A stretch of DNA of 9,723 nucleotides from Gemmatimonadaceae bacterium (lineage in GTDB: Bacteria > Gemmatimonadota > Gemmatimonadetes > Gemmatimonadales > Gemmatimonadaceae). The number at the start of each line of letters is the position of its first letter. The stretch's first letter is position 1. The stretch covers positions 1 through 9,723 of the forward strand of contig JADGQU010000062.1 in the NCBI GenBank assembly GCA_017881545.1, given 5' to 3'. Positions 1 through 5,732 of the stretch are shown piece after piece. Made by a program: the position numbers and the translations under genes. Under the pieces are notes generated by a model. That model did not search any database. It worked only from the letters and a program-made list of their open reading frames with translations, and was not told the origin of the DNA.

Positions 1-5
1 CAGGT

Positions 6-47
6 CTGACCTTACACCTCGTTCCTATTACCTGATTCCTCTTACCT
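6..47 (-). repeat. Degenerate heptanucleotide tract, AGGNNNN x6
   Basis: Read on the minus strand (the direction of thiD transcription), this stretch divides exactly into six consecutive 7-mers that all begin with AGG: AGGTAAG, AGGAATC, AGGTAAT, AGGAACG, AGGTGTA, AGGTCAG. The first four also form two copies of a 14-mer (AGGTAAG/T then AGGAAYS). The last four bases of each unit vary while the AGG and the 7-base spacing are kept. No ORF with coding character covers it. It lies about 50 bp beyond the thiD stop codon and may continue past the left edge of the window. Function is unknown; it looks like an old or error-prone tandem repeat. Confidence 0.6.
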
Positions 48-61
48 TGATGTTCTCGAAG

Positions 62-82
62 TTGCAGTCACAGTTTGCAGTT
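62..82 (-). repeat. Short degenerate AACTGCA heptamer repeat after thiD
   Basis: On the minus strand, 14 bases after the thiD stop codon, the sequence reads AACTGCA, AACTGTG, ACTGCAA: two units and a shifted third copy of the heptamer that forms the long array behind ffh at the other end of the window. The orientation relative to the preceding gene is the same in both places. Between this tract and the AGGNNNN tract lie 14 bases (two 7-base units in length) that do not match either consensus. No intrinsic terminator is visible between the thiD stop and position 1. Confidence 0.6.
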
Positions 83-96
83 GTCGTCGCCGTGCG

Positions 97-885
97 TCAG
101 CTATCCTCTGCAAGGTGGTTGAGGGGCCCGTGACCCGATCCCAGTCCGGGCGCGCTGGCGATCGCGTTGTGAACGTATTCGATCGAACGGCGGACAGCCG
201 AGTGCAGCGACTCTCCCTTCGCCAACTGTGCCGTGATGGCGGCGGATAAAGTGCACCCCGTTCCGTGTGTGCTCGTCGTGGCCAACCGCTGCCCCCGGAA
301 CGTGCGGATATCTCCATCGTAGAGCACGTCGATCACTCTGTTGCCCGACTCGAGATGACCGCCTTTGATGAGCGCCGCCCGCGCCCCCATGTCGTTCACC
401 AGCACTTCGGCGGCATGAGCCATGGAGTCCTCGTCGTCGATCTTCTCGCCGGAGAGAATGATTGCCTCGTGAAGATTGGGTGTGACGAGAGCCGCCTGCG
501 GAAGCAGCTCGCGGCGGATCACGTCGATGGTGTCAGGCTCGAACAGCACATCGCCCGAAGTCGCGACCATCACCGGATCGAGGACGTAGTTGTGAAGCGA
601 ATGGTCGCGGATCGCCGCGGCGACGATTGACGCGACGGCCGCGTTCGCGAGCATCCCCGTCTTGAACGCACCCGGGAAGAGATCCTGGGCGACCGCATCG
701 ATCTGCGCGCGGACCATGGCGGGCGATACCGCATCCCAACTGCTGACACCCAGTGTGTTCTGTGCTGTGACGGCAGTGATGGCCGACGTCCCGAACACGC
801 CGAACCTCTGAAATGTCTTCAGGTCGGCCTGAATGCCGGCGCCGCCGCCGGAATCGGAGCCCGCTATTGTGAGCGCAATCCTCAT
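97..885 (-). CDS. thiD: Hydroxymethylpyrimidine/phosphomethylpyrimidine kinase ThiD
   Basis: ThiD phosphorylates 4-amino-5-hydroxymethyl-2-methylpyrimidine (HMP) to HMP-P and then HMP-PP, the pyrimidine half of thiamine diphosphate; it is a cytoplasmic ribokinase-fold enzyme. The 262-residue product has the usual family length. Visible signatures are the N-terminal GSDSGGGAGIQADLK (residues 9-23), KTGML (75-79), LDPVMVATSG (102-111) and the C-terminal anion-hole and catalytic motif HGTGCTLSAAI (207-217), with Cys211 in the conserved position. The ATG at 885 is chosen because the conserved N-terminus begins there. No Shine-Dalgarno sequence precedes it; a 12-bp hairpin and a T-rich run occupy that space instead. 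The gene follows the M48 protease on the same strand after 72 bp. No other thi gene is in the window, and I see no room for a TPP riboswitch (thi box) upstream. Heptamer repeats lie just after the stop. Confidence 0.95.
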   Translation of the reverse strand: MRIALTIAGSDSGGGAGIQADLKTFQRFGVFGTSAITAVTAQNTLGVSSWDAVSPAMVRAQIDAVAQDLFPGAFKTGMLANAAVASIVAAAIRDHSLHNYVLDPVMVATSGDVLFEPDTIDVIRRELLPQAALVTPNLHEAIILSGEKIDDEDSMAHAAEVLVNDMGARAALIKGGHLESGNRVIDVLYDGDIRTFRGQRLATTSTHGTGCTLSAAITAQLAKGESLHSAVRRSIEYVHNAIASAPGLGSGHGPLNHLAEDS

Positions 886-893
886 AAACGAAA

Positions 894-921
894 GATGCGC
901 CGCGAAGGTTCACGGCGCATC
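894..921 (-). terminator. Hairpin with T-run between the M48 gene and thiD
   Basis: On the minus strand, GATGCGCCGTGA pairs with TCGCGGCGCATC around the tetraloop ACCT: a 12-bp stem with one G-U wobble, of which the outer 9 bp are perfect Watson-Crick pairs. It is followed by TTTCGTTT and then directly by the thiD ATG. This has the shape of an intrinsic terminator for the upstream M48 gene, although the T-run is interrupted by CG. Because it ends 8 bases before the start codon, it could equally affect thiD expression, as an attenuator or by hindering initiation. The structure is directly visible; its function is inferred. Confidence 0.6.
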
Positions 922-924
922 ATA
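919..924 (-). promoter_or_regulatory. Possible -10 element for thiD (TATGAT)
   Basis: The minus strand reads TATGAT here, matching the sigma-70 -10 consensus at five of six positions. The best -35 candidate is TTCGCA at 948-943 with an 18-bp spacer, matching at four of six positions. It sits inside the pair of direct repeats described separately. Transcription from it would begin within the hairpin, so the thiD mRNA would be almost leaderless, which would fit the missing ribosome binding site. This is a weak prediction in an organism whose promoter consensus is unknown. Confidence 0.25.
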
Positions 925-930
925 AGACGG

Positions 931-953
931 GCGAATCGACTGTGCGAATCGAC
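931..953 (-). repeat. 10-bp direct repeat, 13-bp period
   Basis: GTCGATTCGC occurs twice on the minus strand (953-944 and 940-931), separated by ACA. It lies 4 bp after the M48 stop codon and just upstream of the hairpin and the TATGAT hexamer in front of thiD. Two exact 10-mers in a 72-bp spacer suggest either a binding site for a dimeric or tandem DNA-binding protein or a small duplication. Nothing in the sequence tells these apart. Confidence 0.5.
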
Positions 954-957
954 GCGG

Positions 958-1764
958 CTATTGGACCTGGCGCGGAGGCGGCGACGGCGGCAAGGACATG
1001 ATTCTCGACTTGAACGCGTGGAAGTTGCGGGAATCGGTGCCGAGTGAAGCGAGGGTGCTGGGCGGGAGCTGATTGATGCGGGCCTGAATCGCCTGAATGC
1101 GGTCTTCCTCGAGCGGGTGGGTGAGGAACATCGATTCGACTGCTCCGGGGTGGTTTTTCCGTTCTTCGAGCAGCTTCTGGAACATTGTGACCATTCCGGC
1201 CGGGCTGACTCCCGCGCGCACGACGTTGTTGAATCCTTCCTGATCCGCTTCGGCCTCGTCCTGCCGGCTAAACCGGGCGAACACGGCGCCGCCGAGGACA
1301 TTGATCGCGGCGCCAGCCGCCTGGTTGTTGCAGACGCCAGTAAGAACACAGGCGAGGGTTATGCCGACGTTCGCGCCCTGCTGCTTCTCCATCTGCTTCA
1401 CGGTGTGCCGCCTCACCACGTGTCCGATCTCGTGACCCAGAACGCCCGCGAGCTCGTCCATCTGGTCGGCGCGCTCGATGAGGCCGCGATTCACGTACAC
1501 GAAGCCGCCCGGTACCGCGAAAGCGTTTACTTCCTTGGAGTCGACGATGAAGAACTGCCAGTCGAGATCACGCCGGCTGGTGAGCCGCGCGATCGAGTCT
1601 CCAAGGACGTTGACGTAGCGATTTATCTCCGGATCCTGGATGATCGGTAGTTGCGCGTTGATCTGTTGCGCATATTCCTGTCCCATCTGCACTTCCTGCT
1701 GCTGGGAAATGGCGCACGCAGTGAGGGAGGAGACGATCGCAATACCTACGACAATTCGCTTCAT
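958..1764 (-). CDS. M48-family zinc metalloprotease, lipoprotein (BepA/LoiP-like)
   Basis: This is a 268-residue zinc endopeptidase of the M48 (Ste24/HtpX/Oma1/BepA) group, probably anchored in the periplasm as a lipoprotein. Visible features are a short signal peptide ending in the lipobox LTAC (residues 14-17, lipidated Cys17), the zinc-binding and catalytic HEIGH (111-115), the third-ligand region SRQDEAEAD (166-174, Glu170 as the likely ligand) and the THPLEEDRI motif (215-223) typical of the family. The C-terminus is Pro-rich. Family members such as BepA and LoiP degrade or help assemble outer-membrane proteins; the same role here is inferred. The reading frame continues upstream to an ATG at 1806, but I chose the ATG at 1764: it gives a canonical lipoprotein signal and has GGAG five bases upstream. 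The gene is divergent from the RNA methyltransferase and upstream of thiD. No C-terminal TPR domain is present, unlike full-length BepA. Confidence 0.92.
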   Translation of the reverse strand: MKRIVVGIAIVSSLTACAISQQQEVQMGQEYAQQINAQLPIIQDPEINRYVNVLGDSIARLTSRRDLDWQFFIVDSKEVNAFAVPGGFVYVNRGLIERADQMDELAGVLGHEIGHVVRRHTVKQMEKQQGANVGITLACVLTGVCNNQAAGAAINVLGGAVFARFSRQDEAEADQEGFNNVVRAGVSPAGMVTMFQKLLEERKNHPGAVESMFLTHPLEEDRIQAIQARINQLPPSTLASLGTDSRNFHAFKSRIMSLPPSPPPRQVQ

Positions 1765-1840
1765 TGGTACTCCAGCATTGAGATTCCGAAGAAGAGGCGG
1801 AGGCAAGTCCTATTCCAGCTGAGCTCTCCAAAACCAACGC
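1765..1840. promoter_or_regulatory. Divergent intergenic region, M48 protease / RNA methyltransferase
   Basis: This 76-bp spacer must hold the start signals for both the minus-strand M48 gene and the plus-strand methyltransferase group. On the minus strand a clear ribosome binding site (GGAG, five bases before the M48 ATG) is present. On the plus strand there is a TTGAGA hexamer at 1778-1783 (five of six for a -35 box) but no matching -10 at normal spacing, and no Shine-Dalgarno sequence before the GTG at 1841. I cannot place either promoter with confidence. Confidence 0.35.
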
Positions 1841-2599
1841 GTGAAACTCCTGACACTAGCGCGCGACCTGAGGCGCCGAAAGGCGCGCGAAAAACATTCG
1901 CTCTTCGTCGCCGAAGGTGTACGCTCGGTCGAAGAGCTGCTCCGATCGGACCTCGCGGTTCGCGGCGCGCTCGTCGCTCCCCAGCTGGCCGACGCCCCCC
2001 GGGGCGAGGCATTGCGAAAAAGTCTCGACGAGGCCGGCGTGGAAGTGACCGAGCTATCCGAAAAAGACTTCCGGTCAGCCGCCGAAACCGAGTCGCCTCA
2101 GGGTGTCATCGCGATCGGAGAGGTTCCCGAGCGCTCACTTAGTACACTCGATGTCACCGGAGTGTGCCGCTTGATCGTCATGGATGGGGTGCAGGACCCC
2201 GGCAACGCGGGAACCATCGTCCGGACGGCGGCCGCACTCGGTGCCACGGCGACTATCGCGCTGCCGGGAACAGTCGATCTATGGAACCCAAAGGTGATCA
2301 GAAGCTCGATGGGCGCGCAGTTTCAGCACCAGACTCTTCACGTCGACATTGACGACCTCCTGAGCTTCCTCGCTCAGAATAAAATCGACCTGTGGGCGAC
2401 CGACGCGAGCGGAAGCCCGCTGGAGACCGGTCGCGCTCCGCTACGACTCGCTATCGCCGTCGGGAACGAGGGCTCCGGCTTGTCTCCAGCGATCCGCGCG
2501 AAAGCGAAACGCACGGTTTCACTTCCCATCGCCCGCAACGTCGAGTCCCTCAACGTCGCGGTTGCGACGGGAATCATCCTCTACCAGCTTCGATCATGA
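1841..2599 (+). CDS. TrmH/SpoU-family RNA 2'-O-methyltransferase
   Basis: This is a SPOUT-class, S-adenosylmethionine-dependent enzyme that methylates ribose 2'-OH groups in rRNA or tRNA. The 252-residue product has the N-terminal substrate-binding domain, with LFVAEGVRSVEELL at residues 21-34, followed by the three catalytic motifs of the SpoU domain: MDGVQDPGNAGTIVRTA (114-130, with Asn122 and Arg128), AIAVGNEGSGLS (204-215, Glu210) and SLPIARNVESLNVAVATG (227-244), which form the trefoil-knot cofactor site. The target nucleotide cannot be read from the sequence; RlmB-like 23S or TsnR-like specificities are possible. The GTG at 1841 is the only sensible start, since an in-frame TGA lies at 1820-1822 and no ATG intervenes. 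It lacks a visible ribosome binding site. The 3' end overlaps the prepilin peptidase start by four bases (ATGA), so the two are probably cotranscribed and translationally coupled. Confidence 0.93.
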   Translation: MKLLTLARDLRRRKAREKHSLFVAEGVRSVEELLRSDLAVRGALVAPQLADAPRGEALRKSLDEAGVEVTELSEKDFRSAAETESPQGVIAIGEVPERSLSTLDVTGVCRLIVMDGVQDPGNAGTIVRTAAALGATATIALPGTVDLWNPKVIRSSMGAQFQHQTLHVDIDDLLSFLAQNKIDLWATDASGSPLETGRAPLRLAIAVGNEGSGLSPAIRAKAKRTVSLPIARNVESLNVAVATGIILYQLRS

Positions 2600-3456
2600 T
2601 TGAAATTCTTGAAGGCATCTACGTATTCATGGTCGGAGCGGCGATCGGCTCATTTCTCAACGTCTGCATCGGACGCTGGCCGGAAGGCCTCTCAGTGGTG
2701 AAGCCCAGGTCGCGGTGCCCCAAGTGCGGCCATGGGATCACGGCGACCGAGAACATACCGATCCTGAGCTGGCTGATTCTGCGCGGCAAATGCAGCAGCT
2801 GCCGCGAGCGCATCTCGATCCAGTATCCGATCGTCGAGCTGCTGACGGCATTGATCTGGCTCGATGCGTCCGTTCACTACGGGATGACGTTCACCGCCTT
2901 CCGGATAGCGGTGTTTGTCACGGTGCTCCTCGGGATCGGGATAACCGACGCCAAGCATTTTCTGATTCCTGATGGCTTCACGGTTTTCGGATTGTTCTTC
3001 GTGCTGCTGACGGCGTTTGTGGCGCTCTACCTTGGGCAGTCGGTCCCATTTGCCGGTCCGTGGGACGCCATTCTCGGGATGTGCGTTGGCGCGGGCGCGA
3101 TCTCTATCGTCGGATGGCTTGGCGAAGTCTGGCTGAAGCGTCCGGCGATGGGCTTTGGCGACGTGACCCTCATGGCCGTCGTGGGCGCCGCGGTTGGCCC
3201 GGCGCGGTCGCTGCTCACGATCTTCATCGCTGCGGTGATCGCTCCGATCGTTTTGCTTGGCATCGTGTATCCGCTATCAGCGCGCGGGCTCGCTGACGAC
3301 AAGGGCCAGACCGAGCTCCCGCTCGAAGCGGGGGGCGGGGGAGGATGGCGCAGGCGCGAGCTGCCTTTCGGCGTCTTTCTTGCGCCCGCTGCAGTCATCG
3401 CGCTGTTCCACGGAAACCAAATCATCGAATGGTACCTGCGCGTCTCGGGGCTTTGA
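2596..3456 (+). CDS. pilD: Type IV prepilin peptidase (A24 family, bifunctional with N-methyltransferase)
   Basis: This integral inner-membrane aspartic peptidase removes the leader of type IV prepilins and type II secretion pseudopilins and N-methylates the new N-terminus. The 286-residue protein opens with a membrane segment and GSFLNVCIGR (18-27), followed by the N-terminal methyltransferase domain with the tetracysteine pairs CPKC (41-44) and CSSC (66-69), a likely metal site. The A24 domain has its two catalytic aspartates in GITDAKHFLIPD (Asp118) and GFGD (Asp189), with several hydrophobic helices, and ends with LPFGVFLAPAAVIALF (256-271), typical of the family. A Gly-rich hydrophilic loop at about 231-255 precedes the last helix. 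I chose the ATG at 2596 because homology begins at once and it overlaps the methyltransferase stop; the open frame runs further upstream only as a shadow inside that gene. No pilus or secretion structural genes are nearby, so its substrates are encoded elsewhere. Confidence 0.94.
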   Translation: MIEILEGIYVFMVGAAIGSFLNVCIGRWPEGLSVVKPRSRCPKCGHGITATENIPILSWLILRGKCSSCRERISIQYPIVELLTALIWLDASVHYGMTFTAFRIAVFVTVLLGIGITDAKHFLIPDGFTVFGLFFVLLTAFVALYLGQSVPFAGPWDAILGMCVGAGAISIVGWLGEVWLKRPAMGFGDVTLMAVVGAAVGPARSLLTIFIAAVIAPIVLLGIVYPLSARGLADDKGQTELPLEAGGGGGWRRRELPFGVFLAPAAVIALFHGNQIIEWYLRVSGL

Positions 3457-3500
3457 AGCGCGCGCGCGACACCCGGCACTACTCCTTCAATCCGTGTTCA

Positions 3501-4778
3501 ATGAGCGTTCAGCTTAAGCGAATTCTTCCTCTGACCTGCGGCGCGCTTCTTACTATGGCGTCCGCGTCCGCATGTCAACGAGAGAAGCCGAAATACGAGG
3601 GCCCGTACGCCGCGGAAGTCTCGGAAGCAATACCGATGATCGAGAGAGCGGTGGGGCTCACCTTCAAGACGCCGCCAAAGGTGGAAACGCGCACGAAGGA
3701 ACAGGTCCGCGAATTCGTCACGAAGCAATTCACCGACTCGGCGGCCGCGCGCGACATCGCGGGCCAGGGGGCGGCCTACAAGCTGCTCGGCATGATCCCC
3801 GACACCATGAATCTTCAGGCATTTCTCACCAGCCTGCTGGAGGAGCAGATCGTCGGCTACTACGATCCGCACACCAAGGTGCTTTACGTCGTCGACGGCG
3901 CGCCCAAGGACATGGTGGGGCTGACGATCACGCACGAGCTCGTCCACGCGCTCCAGGACCAGTACATCAGCATGGACTCGGTTCAGAAGATTCGGGGCGA
4001 CAACGATCGCCTGTCGGCGGCGCAATCAGTATTCGAAGGCCAGGCTGTGTACGAGCAGATCTCGATCATGCTCGGAGGCAGCAACATCGCGATCAACCTC
4101 CCCGGAGGCTGGGACCGGATCAGGGAGATGATACGCGAGGATCGGGGATCGATGCCGATCTTAGCAGCAGCTCCGAATGTAATTCAGGAAACGCTGATCT
4201 TTCCCTATCTGAGCGGCGCCGAGTTCTATCGAAACTACAAGGAACGGAAGCCGGGCTCGATCATCTACCAGGACATGCCGGTATCGACCGAGCAGATAAT
4301 TCATCCCGCGGCGTTTTTCCTAACGCGCGACGCTCCCACGCGGGTTACGCTGGGCACGCTCTCCAACGCGACCAAGCAATACGAGAACGACCTCGGTGAG
4401 TTCGAGACGCGGCTGTTCCTGTTCCAGCAGCTGAACGACCAGAACGAAGCCGTACGTGGCGCGACGGGCTGGGACGGCGATCGCTACGCCGTCGTGAACA
4501 CGCCGCAGGGTCAGGGGATCGTGTGGCTCACCGTGTGGGACTCGCCGGTTGAAGCGGGCGAATTCTTCCATATGGCCGGCCAGGCTGTCGAGAAACGCTA
4601 CTCGACAAAGCCGGCGAAGACTTCCACCGACCTCGTCAAGAAATATTCAGCGGAGGGAAGAACACTCCAGGTCTCGACTCTGGAAATTCAGGGTCGTCCG
4701 GTTGTGATCTACGTGGATATTCCCGCGGGAGCGAACCCGAACATCATCCAGCCGGCGCAGGTCACGCTCAAGGAGTAG
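3501..4778 (+). CDS. Putative lipoprotein zinc metallopeptidase with HELVH motif, uncharacterised
   Basis: I do not recognise a named family with a known role. The 425-residue product starts with a basic, hydrophobic signal peptide (residues 1-24) ending in SASAC, with Cys25 as the probable lipidation site followed by a charged mature N-terminus, so envelope anchoring is likely. The centre has THELVHALQDQY (144-155), an HExxH zinc-binding and catalytic motif (His145, Glu146, His149), preceded by GYYDPHTKVLYVVDG (119-133). A good third ligand is Glu179 in FEGQAVYEQ (178-186), 30 residues later, giving a gluzincin pattern. The C-terminal half (about 230-425) shows no motif I recognise. The ATG at 3501 is chosen because the signal peptide begins there; the frame is open further upstream inside the prepilin peptidase gene. 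There is no clear ribosome binding site. It follows the prepilin peptidase by 44 bp and its TAG directly abuts the DUF445 stop codon. Confidence 0.85.
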   Translation: MSVQLKRILPLTCGALLTMASASACQREKPKYEGPYAAEVSEAIPMIERAVGLTFKTPPKVETRTKEQVREFVTKQFTDSAAARDIAGQGAAYKLLGMIPDTMNLQAFLTSLLEEQIVGYYDPHTKVLYVVDGAPKDMVGLTITHELVHALQDQYISMDSVQKIRGDNDRLSAAQSVFEGQAVYEQISIMLGGSNIAINLPGGWDRIREMIREDRGSMPILAAAPNVIQETLIFPYLSGAEFYRNYKERKPGSIIYQDMPVSTEQIIHPAAFFLTRDAPTRVTLGTLSNATKQYENDLGEFETRLFLFQQLNDQNEAVRGATGWDGDRYAVVNTPQGQGIVWLTVWDSPVEAGEFFHMAGQAVEKRYSTKPAKTSTDLVKKYSAEGRTLQVSTLEIQGRPVVIYVDIPAGANPNIIQPAQVTLKE

Positions 4779-5732
4779 CTAGAGGCCGAGCAGCTTCTGG
4801 AGGCCGAAGGTGCAAACTCCTATCAGACCGCCGAGCACGTAGCCGGTGGTGATGATCAGATTCAGCTCGTTCTGAATCACGTTGCGCAGAATCTCCTCGA
4901 CGCGGTCGACGCTGAACGCCATCACCTTGCGCTCGACCATCGCCTGCACGTCAAGTTTCTTGATCAGCTCCGGCAGCTGATCGTGCACCCACTCCCAGAT
5001 TACCGGTGCCGCCTGCGCCGCGAGCCGCCTCGGCGCATCGGGATCTTTCTTTGCCTCGACATCGCCGAGGATGTCGGAGATCGGCTGCTGTAGGTAGTGG
5101 AGAATCGCGTCGTGGATCGCCTTCGAGATCTCGTCCCGGATCTCGGGCTCCTCGAGCAGACCTACGACTTGCTCGACACCATCGTTCTCGATCGCGTCGA
5201 GCACAGTGTCGAATTTCTTCTCCGTCATCATCAGCTTCGCAAAAATCCGCTCGTGAAACCGCATATCGTCGACGAAGCGGTTGAACATCGAGTGCAGAGC
5301 GGTGCGTAGCTTGACGCGCGTGGTCGGCTGGCCGAGGAATGCGCCGAGCTTTGTCATCGCGACGGGCAGATACGCCGTCATCGCGCCTTCCAGCGCAGTA
5401 ACTACCGCGGGCGGAACCTTGTCGATGAGCGGATCCCGCGAGGTGAGGATTCCGGCGATGACGTCCTCGAGCCGCGATCGGAATGCCGCGAGCAGCTCGG
5501 GGCGCTCGAGTTCGCGCTGCAGATCTCCCGGCGTGAGCAACCGCTCGCCGACGGTGCGTCCGAGGCTTTTCGCCAGGCGCGCCTGGTTCTTCGGGATCGC
5601 TCCCATGAATCCGAACTTCTTTTGCTTCGGATTGAAGAGCATCCACACCGCGACGGTGTCGGAGAGCCCTCCCGCCATTGTTCCGACGAAGACGTGGATC
5701 CCGAACTGGACCCAGCTATTCTCGAGATTCAC
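4779..5732 (-). CDS. DUF445 family membrane protein
   Basis: This belongs to the DUF445 family (which includes YjiN of E. coli and YheB of B. subtilis), whose molecular function is not established. The 317-residue protein has a hydrophobic N-terminal segment (about 7-33) bearing the family signature GLSDTVAVWMLFNP (22-35), then a long, mostly helical, charged central region (about 45-285), and a C-terminal membrane segment with TTGYVLGGLIGVCTFG (295-310). This topology suggests a soluble helical domain held between two membrane anchors. It starts at a GTG immediately after the lon stop codon, in the same reading frame, with no space for its own promoter, so it depends on lon transcription and probably on ribosomes finishing lon. 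Its stop codon abuts that of the convergent HELVH lipoprotein gene. The pairing with lon hints at membrane stress or protein quality control, but that is inference. Confidence 0.88.
   Translation of the reverse strand: MNLENSWVQFGIHVFVGTMAGGLSDTVAVWMLFNPKQKKFGFMGAIPKNQARLAKSLGRTVGERLLTPGDLQRELERPELLAAFRSRLEDVIAGILTSRDPLIDKVPPAVVTALEGAMTAYLPVAMTKLGAFLGQPTTRVKLRTALHSMFNRFVDDMRFHERIFAKLMMTEKKFDTVLDAIENDGVEQVVGLLEEPEIRDEISKAIHDAILHYLQQPISDILGDVEAKKDPDAPRRLAAQAAPVIWEWVHDQLPELIKKLDVQAMVERKVMAFSVDRVEEILRNVIQNELNLIITTGYVLGGLIGVCTFGLQKLLGL

Noticed and set aside
886..957. A TPP riboswitch upstream of thiD.
   Set aside because: The 72-bp gap is too short for the full aptamer plus expression platform, and no thi-box core is visible; only the simple hairpin is there.
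1765..1806. An upstream ATG at 1806 that would add 14 residues to the M48 protease.
   Set aside because: The shorter start at 1764 gives a classic lipoprotein signal with LTAC lipobox and has a GGAG ribosome binding site; the extension would spoil the signal peptide.
2392..2595. An N-terminal extension of the prepilin peptidase inside the methyltransferase gene.
   Set aside because: The added residues are Arg-rich and read out of frame from conserved SpoU motif codons, while the family homology begins at the ATG at 2596.
3453..3490. A TTGAAG/CTTCAA inverted repeat between the prepilin peptidase and the HELVH lipoprotein gene, as a terminator.
   Set aside because: The stem is only 6 bp with a 26-base loop and there is no T-run after it; the alternating GC run inside it is also too short to interpret.
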